Source: an uncultured bacterium
GTDB taxonomy: Bacteria; Cyanobacteriota; Vampirovibrionia; Gastranaerophilales; Gastranaerophilaceae
Length of the DNA: 64,000 nucleotides
Direction: 5' to 3'
Assembly (NCBI GenBank): GCA_902788345.1
Contig: CADAJP010000005.1
Location: 1 to 64,000, forward strand
Shown here one piece after another: positions 9,999-18,073 of the stretch (within the stretch, counting starts at the first letter, position 1; each line of letters starts with the position of its first letter). The notes below the pieces were generated by a model. The model worked only from the letters and a program-made list of their open reading frames with translations. It ran no database searches and was not told the DNA's origin. Both the position numbers and the translations under genes were made by a program.

Positions 9999-10337
9999 AT
10001 GGATAAGAAATGTACTAAATACGAAGCATTATTTACTTTTGGAACAGAAGAAGATCTTATGGCACATATCGAGCAATGCCCTGACTGTGCAAAAGAGCAT
10101 GAACAAATGCAAAAAATATCTTCTCTTGTTCAGGAAGTAAAACCTTATTACAAAAAAAGACGCAAGAATACTCAGGTATTCAAAATTGCATGCACATTAC
10201 TGTTTTTAATTTTCGGCAGTCTGTCATTTACATTCATGAATACGGATGTTTCAGACACGTTGAAGTATGGAACAACACTTAGTGCGGAAGACCTGGGACT
10301 TCCTGTAGATTCTTACGGACTAATAATGGTAGAGTAG
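9999..10337 (+). CDS. Zinc-binding anti-sigma factor, membrane-anchored
   Basis: A 112-residue single-pass membrane protein. The cytoplasmic N-terminus carries H23-x3-C27-x2-C30, the zinc-binding anti-sigma (ZAS) motif, although the domain is short. A basic stretch KKRRKN precedes the hydrophobic segment at about 62-82, and about 30 residues lie outside. It ends directly before the ATG of the ECF sigma gene (TAGATG), the expected partner. A TATAAT box lies at 9975-9980 and AAAGGAT before the ATG. The role as inhibitor of the sigma factor is inferred from motif and position. Confidence 0.8.
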   Translation: MDKKCTKYEALFTFGTEEDLMAHIEQCPDCAKEHEQMQKISSLVQEVKPYYKKRRKNTQVFKIACTLLFLIFGSLSFTFMNTDVSDTLKYGTTLSAEDLGLPVDSYGLIMVE

Positions 10338-10835
10338 ATGGATTTAGAAAAAATAATAAAAACCAATAAACAAAACATAAAAAACATTATCCGACTAATT
10401 ACCAAAGAGGATAATGAAGATATCGAGCAGGAAGTTTACCTGAAAATATGGAAAAATTCCGACAAATACAAAGAACAGGGTGCTTCAAAAAGCTGGATTT
10501 CAATGATTGCCAAGAATACTTCACTTGACTATCTGAAATCAGCATACCGCAAAATGTTCACAAACGCAGATGCAGATGATTATACACTTGAATCTATATC
10601 AGATAAAAAACAAACACCTGAAAATAAAGTAATAAGCCTGGAAAGACAAAAGAAAATAATTTCCGCAATAGAAAGTTTAAAACCAAAATTTAAAGAAGTA
10701 ATCCTTCTTACAGAGATAGAAGGCTACACATACGAAGAATGTGCAAAAAAACTAAAATGTCCTCTTGGAACAATAAAATCGAGAGTATATAACGCAAAAA
10801 AAGAATTAAGTATTCAGCTGAAAGATTTGATATAA
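10338..10835 (+). CDS. ECF-family RNA polymerase sigma factor
   Basis: A 165-residue extracytoplasmic-function sigma factor with only regions 2 and 4. Region 2 includes EDIEQEVYLKIWKN and KSWISMIAKNTSLDYL; region 4 includes EVILLTEIEGYTYEECA, followed by the helix-turn-helix KLKCPLGTIKSRVYNAKKEL. It starts immediately after the anti-sigma stop and is followed 23 bases later by a periplasmic LTxxQ protein. The order anti-sigma then sigma is the reverse of the commoner sigma then anti-sigma arrangement. Confidence 0.93.
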   Translation: MDLEKIIKTNKQNIKNIIRLITKEDNEDIEQEVYLKIWKNSDKYKEQGASKSWISMIAKNTSLDYLKSAYRKMFTNADADDYTLESISDKKQTPENKVISLERQKKIISAIESLKPKFKEVILLTEIEGYTYEECAKKLKCPLGTIKSRVYNAKKELSIQLKDLI

Positions 10836-10858
10836 CAAAACTAAAGAAAGGATCAATC

Positions 10859-11422
10859 ATGAAAAAAACATTATCCGTATTACTATTATGTGCCGTTTTG
10901 GCAATCGGTTCGGGAGTTAAAGCTTCAGAAAATTCTGATAGTGTCAAAATTAAAGACAAGCCGCCTGTTGAATGTCCAAAGCAGATGAAAAAACATAAAT
11001 TTGAAAAAAGACTAAACCTGACAGACAAGCAAAAAGAAAAAGCAAAAGCCATTCACCAAAAAGGTTTTGAAGAAATGAAACCTGTAATGGAACAAATTAA
11101 AGCACTTAAAAAAGACATTTACGAAACAAAAAAATCTACGCTTGACGAAAAAGCAAAAACAGAAAAAATTAAAAAAGATGTCGAAGAATTAAAAGTTTTA
11201 GAGAAAAAAGCACACGAAATCAGAAAAGCAAACAGTCAGGAATTTGAAAAAATCTTGACCAAAAAACAGAAAAAAGAACTTGAAAAAATGAAGGCTGAAG
11301 GCCGTGCAAGATTTGAAAAAAGACACCATCCAAGACCTCCATTCAAAATGTTTAACCCTGAAGAAAGAGGAATAACACCGCTTCTTCCTCCTCCGCCAAA
11401 ACCGGAACCTAAAGAAAAATAA
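10859..11422 (+). CDS. Periplasmic Spy/CpxP-like LTxxQ protein
   Basis: A 187-residue exported protein. It has a Sec signal peptide (about 1-22), then a charged helical region with two LTxxQ motifs, LTDKQ at 54-58 and LTKKQ near 132-136, as in the Spy/CpxP family of periplasmic chaperones and metal or stress sensors. The C-terminus is proline-rich. It follows the anti-sigma/ECF pair with its own GAAAGGATC ribosome site and ends at a strong terminator. It is a plausible sensor or main output of the sigma factor; that is inference. Confidence 0.78.
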   Translation: MKKTLSVLLLCAVLAIGSGVKASENSDSVKIKDKPPVECPKQMKKHKFEKRLNLTDKQKEKAKAIHQKGFEEMKPVMEQIKALKKDIYETKKSTLDEKAKTEKIKKDVEELKVLEKKAHEIRKANSQEFEKILTKKQKKELEKMKAEGRARFEKRHHPRPPFKMFNPEERGITPLLPPPPKPEPKEK

Positions 11423-11430
11423 AAATGTAA

Positions 11431-11460
11431 AGGTGAATTTGTTTCAAATTCACCTTTTTT
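11431..11460 (+). terminator. Terminator of the ECF operon
   Basis: AGGTGAATTT / AAATTCACCT forms a ten-base-pair stem with a short loop, followed by six T on the plus strand. Confidence 0.9.
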
Positions 11461-11500
11461 GTGTTATCATGCACTGGTAAGAATTAGGGGTAAATATATT

Positions 11501-12058
11501 ATGCCGTTTGAATTTGAAAGACAAAAAATTAAAGATGTCATATTGATAAAACCTAAAGTTTTTGGTGATAGTCGTGGTTTTTTTATGGAAACATACAAAA
11601 AATCTGACTTCCGGGCAAATGGAATAGACATTGAATTTAATCAGGATAATCATTCTAAATCCACAAAGGGTGTTTTAAGAGGACTTCATTATCAGGCATA
11701 TCCGCACGGACAGGCTAAAATAGTTCGTTGTGCAAAAGGCAGAATTTATGATGTTGCAGTCGATATACGTCCTAAAAGCGAAACCTTCGGACAATATGTA
11801 AAAGTTGAACTATCGGAAGATAACAAGCACATGTTATATATTCCTGTCGGGTTTGCACATGGTTTTGCGGCTTTATCTGATGAAGTTGAATTATTATATA
11901 AAGCAAGCGGAGAATATAATCCGCAAGCAGACAGAGGCATTTTATGGAATGACCCGGATATAAATATTGATTGGGAAATTGATTTTGAACCGTTATTGTC
12001 AGAAAAAGATAAAATACAACCGAAATTAAAAGATATTAACAGAGAGGAAATAGGCTGA
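11501..12058 (+). CDS. rfbC: dTDP-4-dehydrorhamnose 3,5-epimerase
   Basis: Third step of dTDP-L-rhamnose synthesis for surface polysaccharide. The cupin-fold family signature is clear: GVLRGLHYQ, the catalytic His region, and YIPVGFAHGFAALSD. I choose the ATG at 11501 (185 residues, the normal length, with AGGGG upstream) over an earlier ATG at 11459 that overlaps the preceding terminator. Its stop overlaps the rfbB start by one base (TGATG). No rfbA (thymidylyltransferase) is in the window. Confidence 0.95.
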   Translation: MPFEFERQKIKDVILIKPKVFGDSRGFFMETYKKSDFRANGIDIEFNQDNHSKSTKGVLRGLHYQAYPHGQAKIVRCAKGRIYDVAVDIRPKSETFGQYVKVELSEDNKHMLYIPVGFAHGFAALSDEVELLYKASGEYNPQADRGILWNDPDINIDWEIDFEPLLSEKDKIQPKLKDINREEIG

Positions 12059-13047
12059 TGACAACAATTTTAGTTACTGGCGGAGCAGGATTTATCGGGA
12101 GCTGCTATGTTAGACATATACTAAAAAAACATCCTGAATATAAAGTAATAAACATAGATGCTTTAACTTATTGCGGGAATTTAGAAAACCTTAAAGATGT
12201 TGAAAATAATCCGAATTATACCTTTGTCCACGGGAATATCTGCGACAGAGAACTTGTAAGAGATTTGATAAAAGACTGCGATTGCGTTGTAAACTTTGCC
12301 GCAGAATCTCACGTAGATAATTCTATCAAACACCCTGAAATATTTGTAGAAACAAATGTTCAGGGAACATTGAATTTATTGCAGGTCAGTAAAGAATTGG
12401 GAATTGAAAGATACCTGCAGGTTTCGACAGATGAAGTTTACGGAACTTTAGGCAAAACGGGATATTTTTATGAAACAACTCCGCTTGCACCTAATTCGCC
12501 GTATTCAGCGTCAAAAGCAAGTGCGGATATGCTTGTAAGAGCTTATTATGAAACATACAAATTACCTGTGTTAAATACAAGATGTTCAAATAATTACGGC
12601 CCGTATCAATATCCGGAAAAACTTATTCCGTTCTTCATTTCAAAACTTTTAAGAGGAGAAAAGGTACCTGTATATGGCGATGGAATGAATGTTCGTGACT
12701 GGTTATATGTTTATGACCATTGCGAAGCAATTGATGAAGTTTTACATAAAGGTAAAATCGGTCAGGTATATAATATCGGCGGCCATAATGAAAAAACTAA
12801 TCTTGAAATTACTCACCTGATACTTGATGCTATGGGTAAGGATGAAAGCTCCATTGAATATGTTCAGGACAGACTTGGTCATGACAGACGCTATGCAATT
12901 TCAAATGACAAAATCACAGCAGAACTTGGATGGGAACCGTCTGTTACATTTGAACAAGGGATCAAAATGACTATTGATTGGTACTTAAATAATCAGGAAT
13001 GGATTAAGCATATTGAAGATAAAAAGAAAGTGGGAGTAAATGTCTAA
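12058..13047 (+). CDS. rfbB: dTDP-glucose 4,6-dehydratase
   Basis: Extended short-chain dehydrogenase that forms dTDP-4-keto-6-deoxyglucose. The 329-residue protein has the NAD-binding TGGAGFIGS at the N-terminus, the STDEVYG block with catalytic Asp-Glu, the catalytic YSASK, and RCSNNYGPYQ. It is the middle gene of rfbC-rfbB-rfbD, overlapping rfbD by eight bases. Confidence 0.97.
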   Translation: MTTILVTGGAGFIGSCYVRHILKKHPEYKVINIDALTYCGNLENLKDVENNPNYTFVHGNICDRELVRDLIKDCDCVVNFAAESHVDNSIKHPEIFVETNVQGTLNLLQVSKELGIERYLQVSTDEVYGTLGKTGYFYETTPLAPNSPYSASKASADMLVRAYYETYKLPVLNTRCSNNYGPYQYPEKLIPFFISKLLRGEKVPVYGDGMNVRDWLYVYDHCEAIDEVLHKGKIGQVYNIGGHNEKTNLEITHLILDAMGKDESSIEYVQDRLGHDRRYAISNDKITAELGWEPSVTFEQGIKMTIDWYLNNQEWIKHIEDKKKVGVNV

Positions 13048-13864
13048 AAAAGTTCTTGTAACCGGTGCTAACGGTATGTTAGGGCAGGATTTGTGTCCTA
13101 TTTTAAAAGAAAACGGTTATGACGTTATTCCAACAGATATTAACACATTAGATATAACTGATGAGCAAAATGTAAAATCCGTACTATCAGAATACAAGCC
13201 TGATATTGTTATACACTGTGCAGCATATACAAATGTTGATAAAGCAGAAGAAGATTACAATACGGCTCATAAAATCAATGCTGTCGGTACCGAAAATCTT
13301 GCAAAAGTATGCGGTGCTGATGATATTACAATGGTTTATATTTCAACTGATTATGTTTTCAGCGGAAACGACAACAAAAATTATAAACCCGATGATAAGA
13401 CTGCCCCTCTCAATAATTACGGTTTGACAAAATGGGAAGGCGAACAGGCTGTTAGGAAATTCTGCAAAAAATATTACATAACAAGAACAGCATGGCTATA
13501 CGGAATTCACGGTAAAAACTTTGTCGAAACAATGATTTCACTTTCTGACAAACCGGAATTAAAAGTTGTTGACGATCAAACAGGATGCCCAACTTGGACT
13601 GTTGAATTATGCAATGGAATATTAAAACTACTATCAGGTAAAGCCTATGGCACATATCATGTATGCGGCGGCGGTAAAACCTCTTGGTACGGATTTGCAA
13701 AAGAGATTTTTGAACTTGCAGGTTTAAAAGTAAATTTAAAACCATGCACAACAGAAGAATTCCCTCGCCCTGCAAAACGTCCTGAATATAGTGTTATGGA
13801 TAACAATGGTTTATGCAGACCTTGGCAGGATGCTCTTAAAGATTATTTCAAGATAAGAAAATAG
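13040..13864 (+). CDS. rfbD: dTDP-4-dehydrorhamnose reductase
   Basis: Last step to dTDP-L-rhamnose. The 274-residue Rossmann protein has TGANGMLGQDL at the N-terminus, STDYVFSG, the catalytic YGLTKWEGE and DDQTGCPTW, all characteristic of RfbD. It overlaps the end of rfbB, and the reading frame is intact. Confidence 0.96.
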   Translation: MSKKVLVTGANGMLGQDLCPILKENGYDVIPTDINTLDITDEQNVKSVLSEYKPDIVIHCAAYTNVDKAEEDYNTAHKINAVGTENLAKVCGADDITMVYISTDYVFSGNDNKNYKPDDKTAPLNNYGLTKWEGEQAVRKFCKKYYITRTAWLYGIHGKNFVETMISLSDKPELKVVDDQTGCPTWTVELCNGILKLLSGKAYGTYHVCGGGKTSWYGFAKEIFELAGLKVNLKPCTTEEFPRPAKRPEYSVMDNNGLCRPWQDALKDYFKIRK

Positions 13865-13912
13865 ATGAACCTTTGTATAAATAAAATCGTTACATAAGCA
13901 AAAGGACATTTA

Positions 13913-14629
13913 ATGGATTTAATAGAAGTCAGACACGCAATAAAAACATACTCTACAGGAGAAGAATCATTTAATGCTCTTGATGATGTTTCGTTGACTG
14001 TAAAAAAGGGAGAATTTGTTGCGATAATGGGGACATCAGGCTCCGGTAAATCGACTTTTATGAATATGCTCGGAGCACTTGATAAACCGAACTCCGGAGA
14101 ATACTATCTTGACGGTCAGGATATGCTGAACCTTGATTCTGACAGTTTGGCAGAAGTCAGATGCGAAAAAATGGGATTTGTATTTCAGGGATTTAATCTT
14201 ATTTCAAGAACCTCTGCACTTGATAATGTGTGCTTGCCAATGATTTATAAAGGTATTCCTGAAGCTGAACGAATTGAAAGAGGTAAAAAAGCTCTTGAAA
14301 TTGTCGGACTAAAAAATAGAGAGGACCACATGCCAAACCAAATGTCAGGCGGTCAGCAGCAAAGAGTTGCAATTGCAAGGGCTCTAGTAAATGATGCACC
14401 GCTGATTTTAGCAGATGAACCTACAGGAAACCTCGACACAAAAACAAGTATAGAGGTTATGGAATTTTTCGTAGCCCTTAATGAAAAACTCGGCAAAACT
14501 ATTGTACTTGTAACGCATGAACCGGATATTGCCGAATATACACAAAGGATTGTTAAATTTAAAGACGGTAAAATTGTACTCGACCAGCCGAAAGAAGAAT
14601 GGCTTAAACACAGGAACAGGGAAACATAA
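13913..14629 (+). CDS. ABC transporter ATPase, MacB/LolD type
   Basis: A 238-residue ATP-binding subunit. Walker A is GTSGSGKST, the signature is MSGGQQQRVAIARAL, Walker B is LILADEPTGNLD, and the switch His is in LVTHEPD. The sequence is of the MacB/LolD/FtsE class, which powers mechanotransmission-type permeases rather than substrate channels. Its stop is directly followed by the ATG of the permease gene. The substrate cannot be told from sequence. AAAGGAC precedes the start. Confidence 0.94.
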   Translation: MDLIEVRHAIKTYSTGEESFNALDDVSLTVKKGEFVAIMGTSGSGKSTFMNMLGALDKPNSGEYYLDGQDMLNLDSDSLAEVRCEKMGFVFQGFNLISRTSALDNVCLPMIYKGIPEAERIERGKKALEIVGLKNREDHMPNQMSGGQQQRVAIARALVNDAPLILADEPTGNLDTKTSIEVMEFFVALNEKLGKTIVLVTHEPDIAEYTQRIVKFKDGKIVLDQPKEEWLKHRNRET

Positions 14630-15859
14630 ATGTTAGATTTCAAATCAATATTAAAAATGGCAGTTGTATCATTGAAAATAAACAAAATGCGTTCAATGTT
14701 AACAAGTCTTGGCATAATTATCGGGGTTAGTGCGGTAATTATAATGCTTGCAGTCGGATCAGGTGCAAGCAAAAAAATCGCTTCCGACATGGAATCTATG
14801 GGGAGTAATCTTTTGATTATCCGCTCTGCGTCTGCAAAATCCGGAGGTGTTCGTATGGGTATGGGTACAAAACCTACACTCACAATGAAAGATGCACAGG
14901 CTATTGAAGATAAAGCAAGAGGAATACTTGCTCTTGCACCATATTCAGCCGAATCGAAACAAATTACCTACGGAAACCAGAACTGGTCAACTTCTGTTGC
15001 CGGAACAACAATGTCATATTTTATGATTAGAAATTATGAAATGGATTCAGGCAGAGGATTTATTCAGGAAGATACAAAAAACGGCACAAAAGTCGCAATA
15101 TTAGGACAAACAGTCGCTTCCGAATTATTTGGAGATGTTGACCCGATAGGAAAAACCATCAGAATAGGGAATATACCTTTTCGCGTAATCGGACTATTAA
15201 AAAGCAAAGGCTCAAGCGGAATGGGGCAAGATCAGGACGACATAATATTTATTCCTATCACAACCGCTCAAAGAAAAGTATTTGGAACTGATTTCCCGGG
15301 AACAGTTGCAATGATAAATGTTAAAGCGCAAAATGACGAAGTATTATCAATTGCACAGGAAGATATTACATCTATTTTAAAGGCAAGACATCATATAGGT
15401 GCAAAGCAAGATAATGATTTTGAAATAAGAAATCTCGCCGAAATGCAGGAAACAATCAAATCTGCAACTAAAACAATGTCACTGCTGCTGGGGGCAATTG
15501 CCGGAGTTTCTTTAATCGTTGGTGGTATAGGTATTATGAACATAATGCTTGTATCAGTAACCGAAAGAACAAAAGAAATTGGTATCAGAATGGCCATCGG
15601 GGCAAAAGCATCAGACATAAGAATACAATTTTTAATTGAATCGTTTTTATTATCAATTTCAGGCGGAATTGCAGGGGTTTTGGTCGGTATAGCCGGAGCC
15701 CATTTAATGCATACCTTTGCCGGAATGAATATTGCAATAACATTTTCGTCTATTATACTATCGCTTGGCTTTTCTGCTTGCATAGGAATAGGTTTTGGAT
15801 ATTACCCCGCCTACAAGGCATCATTGCTTAATCCAATCGATGCTTTGAGGTATGAATAG
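14630..15859 (+). CDS. ABC transporter permease, MacB/FtsX type
   Basis: A 409-residue membrane partner of the preceding ATPase. It has an N-terminal transmembrane helix (about 20-45, LGIIIGVSAVIIMLAVGSG), a large periplasmic MacB_PCD domain (about 50-265), then three C-terminal FtsX helices including LIVGGIGIMNIMLVSV and TKEIGIRMAIGA, a typical FtsX motif. The two genes abut with no gap. No periplasmic adaptor (MacA-like) gene is adjacent, so it may act in lipoprotein or peptide export with a distant partner. Confidence 0.93.
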   Translation: MLDFKSILKMAVVSLKINKMRSMLTSLGIIIGVSAVIIMLAVGSGASKKIASDMESMGSNLLIIRSASAKSGGVRMGMGTKPTLTMKDAQAIEDKARGILALAPYSAESKQITYGNQNWSTSVAGTTMSYFMIRNYEMDSGRGFIQEDTKNGTKVAILGQTVASELFGDVDPIGKTIRIGNIPFRVIGLLKSKGSSGMGQDQDDIIFIPITTAQRKVFGTDFPGTVAMINVKAQNDEVLSIAQEDITSILKARHHIGAKQDNDFEIRNLAEMQETIKSATKTMSLLLGAIAGVSLIVGGIGIMNIMLVSVTERTKEIGIRMAIGAKASDIRIQFLIESFLLSISGGIAGVLVGIAGAHLMHTFAGMNIAITFSSIILSLGFSACIGIGFGYYPAYKASLLNPIDALRYE

Positions 15860-15879
15860 TATATATTCATAGTTGCAAA

Positions 15880-15906
15880 AAACCGGACAAAAATGTCCGG
15901 TTTTTT
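15880..15906. terminator. Bidirectional terminator
   Basis: AACCGGACA / TGTCCGGTT forms a nine-base-pair stem with A tracts before and T tracts after on both strands. It separates the plus-strand ABC exporter genes from the minus-strand rph cluster. Confidence 0.92.
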
Positions 15907-15926
15907 ATCTGAAAAACTATTTCTTC

Positions 15927-16265
15927 TTATTTAAAAGAAAAGATACTCTTCCAAAATCCTACTTCTTCTCTGTATGCTTTTCTAGCTGCATCTCTTTGAG
16001 CTTTTGCTTCTGCTTTTCTTTTTGCAGCTGCTTCTTTTTGAGCTTTTTTAGCAGCTTCTTGTTGAGCTTTTGCGTCTGCTGCAGCTTTCTTTGCTGCTAA
16101 TGCGTTTGCTTTTGCTGTGTTGTCAGCTTTTGTAATTGCGTTTGCAGTATTTGTCAATGCAGCTGAAGTCTTATTTAATGCATTTGTAAATGCGTTTGCA
16201 CTGAATGAAGGTGCTCCGATTGACAATACAGATAATGCCAATAATGATAATACTAATTTTTTCAT
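15927..16265 (-). CDS. Exported Ala/Lys-rich coiled-coil protein
   Basis: Unknown function. I start it at 16265, where AAAGGAG lies eight bases upstream, giving 112 residues; an upstream in-frame ATG at 16328 lies inside the neighbouring gene. The product has a clear Sec signal peptide (about 1-24, ending FSANA), then a long alanine/lysine/glutamine-rich helix likely to form a coiled coil, and a short aromatic tail (FWKSIFSF). The start lies one base after the stop of the gene before it, so the two are probably co-translated. Confidence 0.72.
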   Translation of the reverse strand: MKKLVLSLLALSVLSIGAPSFSANAFTNALNKTSAALTNTANAITKADNTAKANALAAKKAAADAKAQQEAAKKAQKEAAAKRKAEAKAQRDAARKAYREEVGFWKSIFSFK

Positions 16266-16266
16266 G

Positions 16267-16755
16267 TTAATTTTCTCCTTTCTCATTTTTGACAGAATTA
16301 TCATCTGAATTATTTTGTTCAGTTTCATTATTATTTTCTAATTGCTCGGTTTTAACCTCTTGAGAGGAAGTATGTACTTGCTGATTATCTTCCGCCTGCG
16401 AATTTTGTTTAGCTTGATCATCAGCCTTCAAACTATTTAGCAGTCTTACTTTTTTATTCAACCTGTTTTGCAAAAAAGCTTCATCACGCCCTTTTATGCG
16501 CTTTTTATCTTCATACTTTTCTATTTTTGACATGTTTCTTACGATTTTTCTGCGTTTTTTAGCATTTTGTTTTGCTTGCTTTTTATCACTTTTTCCCTTT
16601 GAAATATTTTTTTGATCAGTCTTTGTAACCTCTACCCCTTCTGTAGATTGAACTTTTGGAGCCTTGGCATTTTTATCTTTAGCGATTACAACACCAAAAG
16701 ACAAAGACACCATTACAAATATTATTGATAAAGAATAAACCAAAAATTTTCTCAT
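16267..16755 (-). CDS. Exported low-complexity Lys-rich protein
   Basis: A 162-residue protein of unknown family. The first 25 residues form a signal peptide or anchor (MRKFLVYSLSIIFVMVSLSF). The rest is highly charged: a Lys/Arg-rich middle with several KK and RR pairs, then an Asn/Glu/Gln-rich acidic tail. It starts nine bases after rph and ends one base before the next gene, so it belongs to the rph transcription unit. A nucleic-acid- or polymer-binding role is conceivable but not shown. Confidence 0.68.
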   Translation of the reverse strand: MRKFLVYSLSIIFVMVSLSFGVVIAKDKNAKAPKVQSTEGVEVTKTDQKNISKGKSDKKQAKQNAKKRRKIVRNMSKIEKYEDKKRIKGRDEAFLQNRLNKKVRLLNSLKADDQAKQNSQAEDNQQVHTSSQEVKTEQLENNNETEQNNSDDNSVKNEKGEN

Positions 16756-16764
16756 ACTAAAAAA

Positions 16765-17472
16765 TTACTCCAAAATCGGATATTTTTCAATAATTTCATC
16801 TATACCATTTTTTGCTAAATTAAATATTTCTAACATTTGTTCATAATTATACGGTTCGCCTTCGGCAGTAGTCTGAAATTCAATTATTTTACCGCTTTTT
16901 GTTAGTACAACATTTGAATCCACCTGTGCATGAGAATCTTCCTCATAATTAAGATCAAGACGAACTTCTCCATCTATAATTCCGGCAGAAATAGCACCAA
17001 TAGGTTCAATTATAGGATTTTCCTTTAATGTTCCATCTGCTAACAATTTGTCAACAGCATCACTCAAAGCCACAAATCCACCGCAAATACTCGCTGTTCG
17101 TGTTCCACCATCTGCTTGAATTACATCAGCATCAACAGTTATTGTTAAATCCGGCATCTTTGTTAAATCAACACATGCCCTGAGGCTTCTGCCAATTAAA
17201 CGTTGAATTTCTTGAGTTCTGCCTGATATTTTGGTACGTTCTCTTTGACATCTTGTTAAAGTAGAAGATGGTAATAGAGAATATTCAGCAGTCAACCAGC
17301 CTCTTGGATCTTCCTTATCCATCCATTTAGGTTTGCCTACTTCAACACTAGCTGTTGTTATAACCTTGGTATCACCAAATTCAACAAGCACGGAACCCAA
17401 TGCATGCTTTGTATAATTTTTTGTAAACTTTACCTGTCGAGTCTGATTATTTGCCCTTTTATCCAATCTCAT
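16765..17472 (-). CDS. rph: Ribonuclease PH
   Basis: Phosphate-dependent 3'-5' exonuclease that trims tRNA 3' ends. The 235-residue protein has the RNase PH family blocks: N-terminal MRLDKRANNQTRQVKF, PRGWLTAEYSLLPSSTLTR, the phosphate-binding GRTQEIQRLIGRSLRA, and DADVIQADGGTRTASI. The full family length is present. It heads a minus-strand unit with two exported proteins. Confidence 0.96.
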   Translation of the reverse strand: MRLDKRANNQTRQVKFTKNYTKHALGSVLVEFGDTKVITTASVEVGKPKWMDKEDPRGWLTAEYSLLPSSTLTRCQRERTKISGRTQEIQRLIGRSLRACVDLTKMPDLTITVDADVIQADGGTRTASICGGFVALSDAVDKLLADGTLKENPIIEPIGAISAGIIDGEVRLDLNYEEDSHAQVDSNVVLTKSGKIIEFQTTAEGEPYNYEQMLEIFNLAKNGIDEIIEKYPILE

Positions 17473-17528
17473 ATTAAAACTCCCTTATATTTACAAGTAA
17501 TATTATACAACAAATTTATAAACAATAT

Positions 17529-17558
17529 AAAAGCCCCCGATTAATATCGAGGGCTTTT
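17529..17558 (-). terminator. Terminator of the RHH gene
   Basis: An AAAAGCCC(T/C)CGAT stem closes as a 13-pair hairpin on the minus strand with one G-U pair (a C-A mismatch on the plus strand), followed by T residues. This polarity fits termination of the minus-strand RHH gene. Confidence 0.82.
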
Positions 17559-17594
17559 ATAATATGTTTCCCAAATCTTTGCCTTTTTCCTTGA

Positions 17595-17783
17595 TTATCC
17601 CAACAACGACTCCAATAAATCTGCATTTTTGATTGCGCCTGTTGATTCTTTAATCTTTTGCTTGTAGATGTAAGTTCTCAACGCTTCTCTAATCAACTCA
17701 CTGCGAGAGCGATTTTCTCCTGTTGCAACCTGATCAATTCTGTTTAAGAATTCTTCAGGCATAGAAATTAATACTCGTGCCAT
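17595..17783 (-). CDS. Ribbon-helix-helix (CopG-type) regulator
   Basis: A 62-residue DNA-binding protein. MARVLISMPEEFLNRID forms the ribbon plus first helix, and SRSELIREALRTYI the second helix, matching the CopG/MetJ/Arc fold. It has AAGGAGA upstream and its own terminator. Such proteins serve as antitoxins or as stand-alone autoregulators; no toxin gene lies next to it, so I call it a single regulator. The operator is unknown, though the hairpin TGAAACGC/GCGTTTCA at 17881-17907, just upstream, is a candidate site. Confidence 0.85.
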   Translation of the reverse strand: MARVLISMPEEFLNRIDQVATGENRSRSELIREALRTYIYKQKIKESTGAIKNADLLESLLG

Positions 17784-17880
17784 ATATTCTCCTTTTCTCT
17801 ATACATTCTCTTATGTATTAATAAACAATTTTTGTAGAAAAAAAGTGCTAAAATTTATATAAAAAATATATACTATTTTT

Positions 17881-17907
17881 TGAAACGCAAATATATTCAG
17901 CGTTTCA
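17881..17907. promoter_or_regulatory. Inverted repeat upstream of RHH gene
   Basis: TGAAACGC and GCGTTTCA form a perfect eight-base inverted repeat separated by 11 bases in the gap between the RHH gene and cysK. It could be an operator for a dimeric regulator. Two TTGACA hexamers (17912 and 17977) on the plus strand follow. Confidence 0.35.
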
Positions 17908-17976
17908 AGGTTTGACACAAGTTAACATTTTGTTACAAATTAATGGGGAAATTTTCTGAATTATTATTCAGCATGC

Positions 17977-18066
17977 TTGACAATTTTAAATAGTCGTGGT
18001 AGCATGACTGTGGGGTAAATGTATATTTATAAGTCTTATCAATTTGATGAGACTTTCTTTTTATTA
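17977..18066 (+). ncRNA. Candidate small RNA unit (promoter plus terminator)
   Basis: On the plus strand TTGACA (17977-17982), a 17-base spacer and TAGCAT (18000-18005) form a promoter-like pair. A 12-pair hairpin (AAGTCTTATCAA / TTGATGAGACTT, one G-U pair) at 18031-18055 follows and is followed by CTTTTTATT. Between them no convincing ORF is complete. The predicted transcript is about 55 nt and points into the 3' end of cysK on the opposite strand. It could also be only a terminator of a longer plus transcript. Confidence 0.35.
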
Positions 18067-18073
18067 ATGGCAA

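Noticed and set aside
17595..17783. RHH gene as antitoxin of a toxin-antitoxin pair
   Set aside because: No toxin-like ORF is adjacent on either side; both neighbours are housekeeping genes with their own signals.
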